Origin: Jiella sonneratiae
Lineage (GTDB): Bacteria; Pseudomonadota; Alphaproteobacteria; Rhizobiales; Rhizobiaceae
Reading direction: 5' to 3'
DNA length: 64,000 nt
NCBI RefSeq assembly: GCF_017353515.1
Contig: NZ_JAFMPY010000008.1
Location: forward strand, 124,001-188,000
The notes beneath the pieces are model-generated. The model was not told the DNA's origin and ran no database searches. It saw only the letters and a program-made list of their open reading frames with translations. This document shows, one piece after another, positions 48,716-57,592 of the stretch. A program made the position numbers and the translations under genes. Every line of letters starts with the position of its first letter. The first letter of the stretch is position 1.

Positions 48716-49040
48716 CCGACTTCCTCCCATCCCATCCATTGCCGCCGTCGCGGCGGATCCGGGCGCGTCTTTGCGACGTCTGGTGATCGGAGGCTTGCGG
48801 CGATCTTCATGCCGCCGTCGCCGGCGTGCCGGCCCGTTCCTCCCATCCTGCCCTGAAAGAACAGCTAGCCACAGGAATTCGAAAGGCAAGTTCCCGCCGC
48901 GCACGCATTCTGAAATTCCGAAACCCTCGGCAGCAGCGCTCTGCCGTTGCGGAACATCGCCGACGTCGCACGCGTCACCGCGGCAGCCGGCGCCCTCGCA
49001 AAGGGCCCCGGCGCTTCTGCGTTCGGGGATGCTCCCCGCG
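48716..49040. other. Intergenic region between urt and agl operons
   Basis: This 325-base gap should contain the agl promoter (read leftward from about 48750-48900). I see no clear -35/-10, operator palindrome or gene. No agl repressor gene is next to the operon in this window. Confidence 0.4.
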
Positions 49041-49736
49041 TCAGACGGTCAGGTGCTTGCGGACCGCCGGATCGTCGAGGCCCTCGGCCGGGCCTTCGAA
49101 GACGATCTCGCCGCGGTCCATGACATAGACCTTGTCGGCGAGTTCGCGGCAGAAATCGAGATACTGTTCGACGAGCAGGATGGCGATGCCGGCCTCGGCT
49201 TTGAGGAAGCGGATCGCCCGGCCGATGTCCTTGATGATCGAGGGCTGGATGCCCTCGGTCGGCTCGTCGAGGACGAGGAGCCGCGGGCGGGTGACCAGCG
49301 CCCGGCCGATGGCGAGTTGCTGCTGCTGGCCGCCGGAAAGGTCGCCGCCGCGCCGCGAAAGCATGTCGTTCAGCACCGGGAACAGCTCGAAGACGTGATC
49401 GGGGATCGAGCGGTCCGATGCCTTGAGCGGCGCAAAGCCGGTCTGGAGGTTTTCCTTCACCGTCAGGAGCGGAAAGATCTCGCGCCCCTGCGGCACGAAG
49501 CCGATGCCCCGCCGGGCCCGCGCATAGGGCGCCTCGCGGCCCATCACCTCGCCGTCGAGGGCGATCTCGCCGCGCCGGACCGGCTGCTGGCCGACCACGG
49601 CCCTGAGCAGCGAGGTCTTGCCGACGCCGTTGCGGCCGAGGACGCAGGTGATCTCGCCCTTTCTTGCCGCCACCGAGACGTTCCGGAGCGCCTGGGCGGC
49701 ACCGTAATAGAGATCGACGTTCGAGACGGTCAGCAT
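49041..49736 (-). CDS. urtE: Urea ABC transporter ATP-binding subunit UrtE
   Basis: A 231-residue LivF-like ATPase. Walker A GRNGVGKTS, signature LSGGQQQQLAIG, Walker B LLVLDEPTEGIQP and the closing VEQYLDF are characteristic of UrtE. It is the last gene of urtABCDE, separated from urtD by a 223-base gap that carries a dispersed palindrome. Confidence 0.95.
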   Translation of the reverse strand: MLTVSNVDLYYGAAQALRNVSVAARKGEITCVLGRNGVGKTSLLRAVVGQQPVRRGEIALDGEVMGREAPYARARRGIGFVPQGREIFPLLTVKENLQTGFAPLKASDRSIPDHVFELFPVLNDMLSRRGGDLSGGQQQQLAIGRALVTRPRLLVLDEPTEGIQPSIIKDIGRAIRFLKAEAGIAILLVEQYLDFCRELADKVYVMDRGEIVFEGPAEGLDDPAVRKHLTV

Positions 49737-49796
49737 GGACGGAATTCCTCCGTGGCGCCGTCGGCTCTCTCGGTCGCGAGGCGTAAAGCCTTGACG

Positions 49797-49914
49797 GTCG
49801 TCATCCCGGCCTTGACCCGGGATCCATTCAAAGTCATCGCCACCGCCTGTTCGGAACCGAATTGGATGCGTGCTCGGCAGAGGCATGGATCCCGGGTCAA
49901 GCCCGGGATGACGA
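49797..49914. repeat. Alphaproteobacterial GTCATCCCGGG-type inverted repeat
   Basis: The left arm GTCATCCCGGCCTTGACCCG... (49797-49826) is mirrored by ...CGGGTCAAGCCCGGGATGAC (49884-49914). This is a very widespread intergenic repeat in alphaproteobacteria. Here it sits inside the urt operon between urtD and urtE and could form a long hairpin in the transcript. Confidence 0.8.
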
Positions 49915-49959
49915 AGCCGCGAAGGGTCCGGCTATCCGGCAACATGGCAAAAGCAACAG

Positions 49960-50997
49960 TCATCGTCCCAGATACACCTCGATCACCTTCGGGTCGGCCG
50001 ACACCTTGTCGAGCGTTCCCTCCGACAGCACCGAGCCCTCGTGCAGGCAGGTGACCTTGACGCCGAGTTCGCGCACGAAATGCATGTCGTGCTCGACGAC
50101 GACCACCGACCTGGTGCGGGCGATGTCGCGCAAGAGCCGGGCCGTCTCCTCGGTCTCGGCGTCGGTCATGCCGGCGACCGGCTCGTCGACGAGCAGCAGC
50201 TCCGGGTCCTGGGCGAGCAGCATGCCGATCTCCAGCCACTGCTTCTGGCCGTGCGAGAGGTTGGCGGCGAAGGTCTTGCGCTTGTCCTTCAGGCGGATGG
50301 TCTCGAGGATCGCCTCGATGCGCTGGCGCTCGGCCTCGTCCTTGCGGTGCACCAGGGCGTCGAGCACCGAGCGCGAGCCCGAGAGCGACAGGCGGATGTT
50401 GTCCTCGACCGTGTGGCTCTCGAAGACGGTCGGCTTCTGGAACTTGCGGCCGATGCCCATCGAGGCGATGGCGGCCTCGTCGTGATGGGTGAGGTCGACG
50501 TCTCCGGCGAAGTAGACCTCGCCCCTGTCGGGCCGGGTCTTGCCGGTGATGATGTCCATCATCGTCGTCTTGCCGGCGCCGTTCGGGCCGATGATCGCCC
50601 GCATCTCGCCCTTCTGGATGACGAGGGAGAGATTGTTGATCGCCTTGAAGCCGTCGAAGCTCTTGGTGACGCCGTTCAGATAGAGCAGCGTGTCGCGCCG
50701 TGCCCGGCCGTTCGCCTCGGCGGCGAGCCGGCGCTCGCGCATCTCCGTCGCGAAGGGATGCGGCGAGACGAAGGGCTCGTCGCGCACCGCCACAGGCTCC
50801 GCCGTTTGCGCCGGCTCCGCCGGCATCGCGTCTGCCGCGGGTCGAACGGCGGCGCCTGCGGCCGGGGCCGGCGGATGGGTCGTGGAGGGCCCTGCGGCTT
50901 CGGCGTAGCCGCCTCCGTCGCCGACGCCGCCCTGCGGCCGGGCGAGAGCCCGGACGTCCTCGGCCACCTTGTCGACCACCTTCGTCGTCGTCGCCAT
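49960..50997 (-). CDS. urtD: Urea ABC transporter ATP-binding subunit UrtD with N-terminal extension
   Basis: A 345-residue LivG-like ATPase. The core starts at about residue 104 (LLYLNGVTKSFDGFKAINNL); Walker A is GPNGAGKTT (137-145), signature LSHGQKQWLEIG and Walker B LLLVDEP. UrtD is usually ~250 residues. The first ~85 residues here are Ala/Pro/Gly-rich and look disordered; the EMRERRLAAE segment just before the core is usual in rhizobial UrtD. An internal ATG at that point lacks a spaced ribosome site. Confidence 0.92.
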   Translation of the reverse strand: MATTTKVVDKVAEDVRALARPQGGVGDGGGYAEAAGPSTTHPPAPAAGAAVRPAADAMPAEPAQTAEPVAVRDEPFVSPHPFATEMRERRLAAEANGRARRDTLLYLNGVTKSFDGFKAINNLSLVIQKGEMRAIIGPNGAGKTTMMDIITGKTRPDRGEVYFAGDVDLTHHDEAAIASMGIGRKFQKPTVFESHTVEDNIRLSLSGSRSVLDALVHRKDEAERQRIEAILETIRLKDKRKTFAANLSHGQKQWLEIGMLLAQDPELLLVDEPVAGMTDAETEETARLLRDIARTRSVVVVEHDMHFVRELGVKVTCLHEGSVLSEGTLDKVSADPKVIEVYLGR

Positions 50998-51003
50998 CCT
51001 CGC

Positions 51004-52161
51004 CTACTCCGCCGGATTGGGGACGGCGTCCTGGCCGCCGGCCTCGCCTTTTTCGGCCGCGCGCGCCCGGCGCGTCGCCCGGAAGGCGTCAAAGCCGTGA
51101 TCGATGGTGCCGACGATGCCGCGCGGCAGGACGAGGGTCACGAAGACGAACAGACCGCCGAGCATGAACAGCCAGAACTCCGGCAGCACCGCGGTGAAGA
51201 CGGTCTTGCCGTAATTGACGAGAAGCGCGCCGAGGACCGGGCCGATCAGCGTGCCGCGGCCGCCGACGGCGGCCCAGACCACCACCTCGATGGAATTGAC
51301 CGGCGCGAACTCGCCGGGATTGATGATCCCCACCTGCGGCACGTAAAGGGCGCCGGCGATGCCGGCCATCACCGCCGAGACCGTGAAGGCGAAGAGCTTC
51401 ACATATTCGGGCCGCCAGCCGATGAAGCGCGTCCGGCTCTCCGCGTCGCGCACGGCGATCATCAGCTTGCCAAGCTTCGAGCGGGTGATCCAGCCGACGA
51501 AAAGGACGGCGATCGCCAGCGCGACGCAGCTGGCGGCGAAGAGCCCGGCGCGGGTCGAGCCCGCCTGGATCGGAAAGCCGAGGATGTCCTTGAAGTCGGT
51601 GAGGCCGTTGTTGCCGCCGAAGCCCATGTCGTTCCTGAAGAAGGCGAGGAGCAGCGCATAGGTCATCGCCTGGGTGATGATCGACAGATAGACGCCGGTG
51701 ACGCGCGACCGGAAGGCGAAGAAGCCGAAGACGAAGGCGAGCAGCCCCGGCACCAGCACCACCATCAGGCAGGCGAACCAGAACTGGTCGAAGCCGGTCC
51801 AGTACCAGGGCAGTTCCTTCCAGTTGAGGAACACCATGAAGTCCGGAAGGATCGGATTGCCGTAGACCCCGCGCGGGCCGATCTGGCGCATCAGATACAT
51901 GCCCATGGCGTAGCCGCCGAGGGCGAAGAAGGCGCCGTGGCCGAGCGACAGGATGCCGACATAGCCCCAGACGAGGTCGAGCGCCAAGGCGAGCAGGGCG
52001 TAGCAGACATATTTTCCGAACAGCGGCACCAGATAGGACGGCACGTGCAGCGGATGGCTTGCCGGCAGGAGCAGGTTGGAAGCCGGAACGAGGATCGCGG
52101 CCGCCAGAACGATGGCGACGAGAATGAAGACCCGCGGGCCGAGGAAGCGGGCAAGGATCAT
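51004..52161 (-). CDS. urtC: Urea ABC transporter permease UrtC
   Basis: A 385-residue LivM-like permease with about ten helices. Typical segments are LDLVWGYVGILSLGHGAFFALGGY and NNGLTDFKDILGF. The C-terminal tail is charged. ATG 52161 starts directly with a hydrophobic helix. It ends 6 bases before urtD. The 292-base gap upstream, towards urtB, holds a dispersed repeat. Confidence 0.95.
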   Translation of the reverse strand: MILARFLGPRVFILVAIVLAAAILVPASNLLLPASHPLHVPSYLVPLFGKYVCYALLALALDLVWGYVGILSLGHGAFFALGGYAMGMYLMRQIGPRGVYGNPILPDFMVFLNWKELPWYWTGFDQFWFACLMVVLVPGLLAFVFGFFAFRSRVTGVYLSIITQAMTYALLLAFFRNDMGFGGNNGLTDFKDILGFPIQAGSTRAGLFAASCVALAIAVLFVGWITRSKLGKLMIAVRDAESRTRFIGWRPEYVKLFAFTVSAVMAGIAGALYVPQVGIINPGEFAPVNSIEVVVWAAVGGRGTLIGPVLGALLVNYGKTVFTAVLPEFWLFMLGGLFVFVTLVLPRGIVGTIDHGFDAFRATRRARAAEKGEAGGQDAVPNPAE

Positions 52162-52216
52162 CGGCCGGCCTCCGGCCGGGCGTCGGCGGTGTCCCACCGG
52201 CGATCGCGGTCGGCCT

Positions 52217-52405
52217 GATCTCCCCCCTTGCGGGGGAGATGGGCGGTAGCCCAGAGGGGGGTCTGCCCGGCGCGGCGATGGCCGAGACCGCCGGAGGCAC
52301 AGCCCCGTGTGATTGCAAGGCCCCGCGAGGCGCCCCCCTCTGCCCTGCCGGGCATCTCCCCCGCAAGGGGGGAGATCCGCCAACCCGCAAGGGGGGAGAT
52401 CCGCT
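52217..52405. repeat. Dispersed intergenic repeat, copy B, with 24-bp tandem duplication
   Basis: Ends GATCTCCCCCCTTGCGGGGG and CCCGCAAGGGGGGAGATC are inverted repeats bounding ~160 bp. The body shares GGAGATGGG...CCCAGAGGGGG and GGCATCTCCCCCGCA with the element at 41859. The right end is duplicated once with a 24-base period (CCGCAAGGGGGGAGATCCGC at 52361 and 52385). It lies inside the urt operon between urtB and urtC. Confidence 0.75.
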
Positions 52406-52453
52406 TATCGCCCACGCCAACGTCGGCAGTCGTCGTTGTCGATCCGATCCCAC

Positions 52454-54085
52454 TCATGCGTCGACGAACCTTCCCTTCTGGGCGAAGAGGCCGCGGGGGC
52501 GCTTCTGGATGAACAGGATGATCAGGACGAGCACGACGATCTTGCCGAGCACCGCGCCGGCAAAGGGTTCGAGGAACTTGTTGACGATGCCGAGGGTCAT
52601 CGCCCCGACCAGCGTGCCCCAGAGATTGCCGACGCCGCCGAACACCACCACCATGAAGCTGTCGATGATGTAGCCCTGGCCGAGATTGGGCGAGACGTTG
52701 TCGATCTGGCTGAGCGCGACGCCGGCGATCCCGGCGATGCCGGAGCCGAGCGCGAAGGTCAGCGCGTCGACCCAGGGGGTGCGGATGCCCATCGCGGCGG
52801 CCATGCGGCGGTTCTGGGTGACGGCGCGCATCTGCAGGCCGAGCGGCGTCCGGTTGAGGACGAGGAGCAGCGCGGCGAATACGACGAGGGCGAAGACGAT
52901 GATCCACAGCCGGTTCCAGGTCACCGACATCAGCCCGACGTCGAAGGCGCCGGACATGAAGTCCGGATTGCCGACCTGGCGGTTGGACGGCCCGAAGATC
53001 GTGCGCACCGCCTGCTGCAGGATCAGCGACACGCCGAAGGTGGCGAGCAGCGTCTCCAGCGGCCGGCCGTAGAGGAAGCGGATCAGGAAGCGCTCCATCA
53101 CCAGGCCGACGGCGCCGGAGACGAGGAAGGCGAGCGGCAGAGCGATGGCGAGCGAGAACTCGAACAGGCCCGGCGCGTTGGCGCGGATCACCTCCTGCAC
53201 GACGAAGGTCGTGTAGGCGCCGAGCATCACCATCTCGCCATGCGCCATGTTGATGACGCCCATGACGCCGAAGGTGATGGCGAGGCCGATCGCCGCGAGC
53301 AGCAGCACCGAGCCGAGCGAGAGGCCGTACCAGACATTCTGCGCCTGGTTCCAGAAGGCGATGTTGCTCTCGATGGCGGCGATCGCGCTCTCGGCGGCCT
53401 TCTTCGCCGCCGCGTCGCCGGTGGCCGCGGCGAAGGCCGTCAGCTTGTTGAGGGATTCGCGGTCGCCGCGGGCGGCGAGCACCTTGGCGGCTGCGGCCTT
53501 TTCCTCGGCCGGCCGGTCGGAGACGAGGACGGCGCTCGCCCGCGCCTCCTGCATGCGCGTCTTCACCGCCGGGTCCGTCTCGGCGGCGATCGCCGCGTCG
53601 AGCGGCGCGACCATCTCCGGATCGCCCTCGGAGAACAGCGTGTCGGCGGCGCGCATGCGCTGGGCGGGATTGTCGGCCCTCAGCGTCAGCGTGCCGAGCG
53701 CGCCGGTCACGGCGTTGCGGATCGAGTTCTTGACGCGGACCTTCTCGAGGTCGCCCTTGGCGACGGTGCCGGCGCTGTCGCCCGACAGGGGGTCGAAGAT
53801 CTCGTAGTCGTCGCCCTTGCGCGTCGCGACGAACACCTTCTCGTCGCTCTTGCGCCAGTAGAGGTCGCCGTCGCGGAGCGCCCGCAGGGCACGGGCCACC
53901 CGCTCGTCGCCGGTCGCGGCGAGTTCGGAGACAACCGCCTCGGTCGCATCGAAGCTCTGCTTGCCGCCGAATTTCTGGACGATGGCGGCGGGGTCGGCTT
54001 CGGGCGTCTGGCCGAAAGCCGCGCCGGGCGCCGCCGAAAGCAGCGCGCCGAGGCACAGGAGCAGCCAGGGAATCAGTCGGTTCAT
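52454..54085 (-). CDS. urtB: Urea ABC transporter permease UrtB
   Basis: A 543-residue LivH-like permease. It has a signal peptide (LLLCLGALLSAAPGAAFG), an extra-membrane domain of ~200 residues with helical repeats, then about eight membrane helices (ITFGVMGVINMAHGEMVMLGAY is the family hallmark). The N-terminal domain is usual for proteobacterial UrtB. ATG 54085 gives the signal peptide at the N-terminus. Confidence 0.95.
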   Translation of the reverse strand: MNRLIPWLLLCLGALLSAAPGAAFGQTPEADPAAIVQKFGGKQSFDATEAVVSELAATGDERVARALRALRDGDLYWRKSDEKVFVATRKGDDYEIFDPLSGDSAGTVAKGDLEKVRVKNSIRNAVTGALGTLTLRADNPAQRMRAADTLFSEGDPEMVAPLDAAIAAETDPAVKTRMQEARASAVLVSDRPAEEKAAAAKVLAARGDRESLNKLTAFAAATGDAAAKKAAESAIAAIESNIAFWNQAQNVWYGLSLGSVLLLAAIGLAITFGVMGVINMAHGEMVMLGAYTTFVVQEVIRANAPGLFEFSLAIALPLAFLVSGAVGLVMERFLIRFLYGRPLETLLATFGVSLILQQAVRTIFGPSNRQVGNPDFMSGAFDVGLMSVTWNRLWIIVFALVVFAALLLVLNRTPLGLQMRAVTQNRRMAAAMGIRTPWVDALTFALGSGIAGIAGVALSQIDNVSPNLGQGYIIDSFMVVVFGGVGNLWGTLVGAMTLGIVNKFLEPFAGAVLGKIVVLVLIILFIQKRPRGLFAQKGRFVDA

Positions 54086-54360
54086 TGGCGGTCTCAAGAG
54101 GGGTCCTTCGCAGATCGGACGACCGGCCCGATCGAAGAGGAAGCGGATACGGAGCGGCCTTGCGGCCGCTCCGCCCTGCGCTGCTTGGGAGGCTTCTGCG
54201 CGTCGAAGTTCGTGGTTGCCGGCGGGACCGCGCCGGCCGGCGGGATCGCGGCGGACCACGGAGGGAGATGACCGCGGTCCGCCGCCTTTCGTGCCGGAGC
54301 GTGATTTCTCCCGAGCGGGCCGGTGCCCTGGCCCGCCGGGTCACGCTTGCGGCGCGCTCG

Positions 54361-55674
54361 TCAGTTGGACTTCATCGTGTCGCCGAGGCACTTCTTCGCC
54401 TCGGTGTCGTAGTTGCCGCATTTCAGGTCGACCCAGTCGGCCTCGAGCTTCTTCGATTCCGGCAGGAAGTCGGACCAGGCGTCGCCCGGCACGAGGTCGT
54501 CGGTCTCGGAGACGACGTCGAACTGGCCGTCCTCGTTGATCTCGCCGATCAGCACCGGCTTGGTGATGTGGTGGTTCGGCAGCATCTTCGAGGTGCCACC
54601 GGTGAGATTCGCCTGCTCGGTGCCGGGCAGCGCGGCGATCACCGCGTCCGGATCGGTCGTACCGGCCTTCTCCACCGCCTTCACCCACATGTTGAAGCCG
54701 ATGTAATGGGCCTCCATCGGGTCGTTGGTGACGCGCTTGTCGTTGCCGATGAAGGCGTGCCACTTCTTGATGAAGTCCTGGTTCTCCGGCGTGTCGACGG
54801 ATTCGAAGTAGTTCCAGGCGGCGAGATGGCCGACCAGCGGGCCGGTGTCGATGCCGGCGAGTTCCTCCTCGCCGACCGAGAAGGCGACGACCGGGATGTC
54901 GGTCGCCTTGATGCCCTGGTTGGCGAGTTCCTTGTAGAACGGCACGTTGGCGTCGCCGTTGATCGTCGAGACCACCGCCGTCTTCTTGCCGGTCGAGCCG
55001 AACTCCTTGATCTTCGAGACTTCGGTCTGCCAGTCGGAGAAGCCGAACGGCGTGTAGTTGACGATGATGTCCTCGGCGGGAACGCCCTTGTCCTTGAGAT
55101 ACTGCTCGAGGATCTTGTTGGTGGTGCGCGGATAGACGTAGTCGGTGCCTTCCAGCACCCAGCGCTTGACGCCCTCGCCCATCAGATAGTCGACCGCCGG
55201 GATCGCCTGCTGGTTCGGCGCGGCACCGGTGTAGAAGACGTTGCGCTCGGATTCCTCGCCCTCGTACTGGACCGGGTAGAACAGGATCGAGTCGAGCTCC
55301 TTGAACACCGGCAGCACCGACTTGCGCGACACCGAGGTCCAGCAGCCGAAGACCACGGCCACCTTGTCCTGGCTGATCAGCTCGCGGGCCTTCTCGGCAA
55401 ACAGCGGCCAGTCGGACGCCGGATCGACGACGACGGGCTCGAGCGGCCGGCCGAGCAGGCCGCCCTTCTTGTTCTGCTCGTCGATGAGCATCAGCATGGC
55501 GTCCTTGAGCGTCGTCTCGGAGATCGCCATGGTGCCGGACAGCGAGTGAAGGATGCCGACCTTGATCGGCTCGCCGCTCGGCTTGGCGTCGGCGGCGAGG
55601 GCCCCGCTCACGCCGAACGCGGCGATCGTCGCGGCCGCCGCCGTCTTCTGCATCCATCTGATGGCTGAATTCAT
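54361..55674 (-). CDS. urtA: Urea ABC transporter substrate-binding protein UrtA
   Basis: A 437-residue periplasmic binding protein. A Sec signal ends at SGALAADAK (about residue 28). Typical UrtA motifs are VGILHSLSGTMAISE, VFGCWTSVSRKSVLPVFKE and EGTDYVYPRTTNKI. The gene opens the urt operon, 275 bases before urtB, and is preceded by a sigma-54 promoter, so expression is expected under nitrogen limitation. Urea produced from guanidine by the GdmH-like enzyme of this window would enter the same metabolism. Confidence 0.96.
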   Translation of the reverse strand: MNSAIRWMQKTAAAATIAAFGVSGALAADAKPSGEPIKVGILHSLSGTMAISETTLKDAMLMLIDEQNKKGGLLGRPLEPVVVDPASDWPLFAEKARELISQDKVAVVFGCWTSVSRKSVLPVFKELDSILFYPVQYEGEESERNVFYTGAAPNQQAIPAVDYLMGEGVKRWVLEGTDYVYPRTTNKILEQYLKDKGVPAEDIIVNYTPFGFSDWQTEVSKIKEFGSTGKKTAVVSTINGDANVPFYKELANQGIKATDIPVVAFSVGEEELAGIDTGPLVGHLAAWNYFESVDTPENQDFIKKWHAFIGNDKRVTNDPMEAHYIGFNMWVKAVEKAGTTDPDAVIAALPGTEQANLTGGTSKMLPNHHITKPVLIGEINEDGQFDVVSETDDLVPGDAWSDFLPESKKLEADWVDLKCGNYDTEAKKCLGDTMKSN

Positions 55675-55725
55675 CTTTGACCTCCAGTCGATCCGGGCCC
55701 GTTTGCCGGCCTCGATCGACGATGG

Positions 55726-55741
55726 AGCAAAGCCCGTGCCA
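55726..55741 (-). promoter_or_regulatory. Sigma-54 promoter of the urt operon
   Basis: The minus strand reads TGGCACG-GGCT-TTGCT, a perfect match to the -24/-12 consensus TGGCACG-N4-TTGC(A/T). Transcription would start near 55714, about 40 bases before urtA. This points to NtrC-dependent nitrogen control. Confidence 0.88.
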
Positions 55742-55871
55742 GACCTGACCTCCGGGAAGACGCGGGCCGAAGGGGCAGTGCGGGAAAGGCTTTGTGAAGG
55801 CTTGCGGCGAGTCGGCAGGACAGCGACCGAGGATCGCATCCGCCCGACCGATGCCCAATATCGCGCCACGA

Positions 55872-55888
55872 CGCACAGAATGGGTGCA
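55872..55888 (-). promoter_or_regulatory. NtrC-like enhancer site
   Basis: The minus strand reads TGCACC-CATTC-TGTGCG against the NtrC consensus TGCACC-N5-GGTGCA: the left half is perfect and the right half matches 4 of 6. It is about 140 bases upstream of the sigma-54 promoter, a normal enhancer distance. Confidence 0.55.
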
Positions 55889-55984
55889 GAACGAGCATTC
55901 GGGCGGCGGTCCCTGCCCAAGCGCGAGGCGGCGCCTTCTCTCGAAGCGGTCGTCGGGGCTGTCTTCGTGGCGTTCGGCGCGATC

Positions 55985-57025
55985 TCAGCCGCGGTCGATC
56001 GCCTCGAGCGCCAGCCGGGCGAGTTCCGGCACCTTGCGGCCGTAGACCTGGGCCTTTTCCGGGTTCGAGGCATTGCCGTCGGCATAGCGCTTGAACACGC
56101 CCTGCAGGATCGCCGCGAGACGAAAGAACGAGAAGGCGAGGTAGAACCGCCAGTCGTCGACGCCGGACAGCCCACGTCGCTCGCAGTAGCTCGAAACGTA
56201 TTGCGCCTCGGTGGGGATGCCGCGTTCGGCCCGGTCGATGCTGCCCAGCCCCTTGAACGCGCCGAGATTGGGAAGCCGCCACTGCATGCATTGATAGGCG
56301 AGATCGGCGAGCGGATGGCCGAGCGTCGAGAGCTCCCAGTCGAGCACGGCGAGGATCTTCGGTTCGTCGACGGCAAAGATCATGTTGTCGAGCCGGTAGT
56401 CCCCGTGGACGAGCGCCGCCACCCCGTCGTCGGGCGGCAGATGCTCCTCGAGCCAGGCGATGAGGCGTTCCATGTCGGGGATCTCGTCGATCTTCGACTG
56501 CCGCCACTGGTCGGTCCAGCGCGCCAGCTGGCGGGCGAAATAGTTGCCCGGCCTTCCGAAGTCGGCCAGTCCGACGGCTTCGGGATCGACGGAATGGATC
56601 GCGGCGAGGACGCGGTTCATCGCGTCGTAGATCGCGCCGCGGGTCGAAGCGTCCGCGACTTCGGGCAGCGCCGGATCCCAGAAGATCCGCCCGTCGACAT
56701 GCTCCATGACGAAGAAGGCCCGGCCGATCGGCGAGGCGGCCTCGTCGCTGAGATGCAGCATCCCGGCGACCGGCACGTCGGTACCGGCGAGCGCCGCCAT
56801 GACGCGGTATTCGCGCTCGATCTGGTGGGCCGACTTGAGCAGCCTGCCGGGCGGCTTCGCCCGCAGCACGTAGGTGCCGCTCGCCGCATCGAGGCGATAG
56901 GTCGGATTCGACTGGCCGGACTGGAACTTGACGATCCGTTCGAGGCCCTCGAAACCGTCGATCGCCGCTTCGAGATAGGCGCCGAGCGCCTCCTGATCGA
57001 GCGTTTCACCGGAAGCTTCCGCCAT
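55985..57025 (-). CDS. Phosphotransferase family protein (ACAD10/11 kinase-domain-like)
   Basis: A 346-residue aminoglycoside-phosphotransferase-fold protein. Catalytic loop VHGDYRLDNMIF and the metal-binding LDWELSTLGHP are intact. This family is the bacterial form of the kinase domain of human ACAD10/ACAD11, which phosphorylates 4-hydroxyacyl-CoAs before acyl-CoA dehydrogenase acts. The nearby acyl-CoA dehydrogenase, MaoC and SDR genes support such a role. Confidence 0.87.
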   Translation of the reverse strand: MAEASGETLDQEALGAYLEAAIDGFEGLERIVKFQSGQSNPTYRLDAASGTYVLRAKPPGRLLKSAHQIEREYRVMAALAGTDVPVAGMLHLSDEAASPIGRAFFVMEHVDGRIFWDPALPEVADASTRGAIYDAMNRVLAAIHSVDPEAVGLADFGRPGNYFARQLARWTDQWRQSKIDEIPDMERLIAWLEEHLPPDDGVAALVHGDYRLDNMIFAVDEPKILAVLDWELSTLGHPLADLAYQCMQWRLPNLGAFKGLGSIDRAERGIPTEAQYVSSYCERRGLSGVDDWRFYLAFSFFRLAAILQGVFKRYADGNASNPEKAQVYGRKVPELARLALEAIDRG

Positions 57026-57076
57026 GTCGTGTGTTCTCCCGGGCTGATCCTCGTTGCGGCCGTCGGGCGAGGCGCC

Positions 57077-57592
57077 TCACCCCTCCGGCGGCGTCGTCAC
57101 CGTCAGCGTGATCCAGTGGGCCGACAGGGCCGGCTTGAGCGCGCCCTCTATCTCCACCGCGACGTCCCAGGCGGTCTGCAGGCTGACCGCCCGTTCGGTG
57201 AGTCCGATCATCCGGAACCGCCCGCGCACCCGCGCCCCGGCCTTCACCGGGTTCAGGAAGCGCACCTTGTCGAAGCCGTAGTTCATGCCCATGCGGGTGC
57301 CGACGACGCCGGGGATCGCCTCGTAGGCGAGGGTCGACAGCAGCGACAGGGTGAGGAAGCCGTGGGCGATCGTGCCGCCGAAGGGTGTCTCGCTGCGCGC
57401 GCGCTCCGGATCGACATGGATGAACTGATGGTCGTGGGTCGCGACGGCGAAGCGGTCGATCATCGTCTGGTCGACCGTCAGCCAGGGCGAAAACAGCGGC
57501 TCGCCGTCGAGATGGCCGCGATAGTCCTCGATCGGCACCATCCGCCCGGCGAGCAGCGCTTCCGTCTCGGCGACCGAATTCAGCGCCATCAT
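57077..57592 (-). CDS. MaoC family dehydratase (hotdog fold)
   Basis: A 171-residue hotdog protein, R-specific enoyl-CoA hydratase-like. The catalytic Asp and His are in DRFAVATHDHQFIHVDPERA, followed by GGTIAHGFLTLSL. It hydrates enoyl-CoA in beta-oxidation. The ATG pair overlaps the end of the SDR gene (ATGA); the phosphotransferase follows 51 bases later. Confidence 0.9.
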   Translation of the reverse strand: MMALNSVAETEALLAGRMVPIEDYRGHLDGEPLFSPWLTVDQTMIDRFAVATHDHQFIHVDPERARSETPFGGTIAHGFLTLSLLSTLAYEAIPGVVGTRMGMNYGFDKVRFLNPVKAGARVRGRFRMIGLTERAVSLQTAWDVAVEIEGALKPALSAHWITLTVTTPPEG

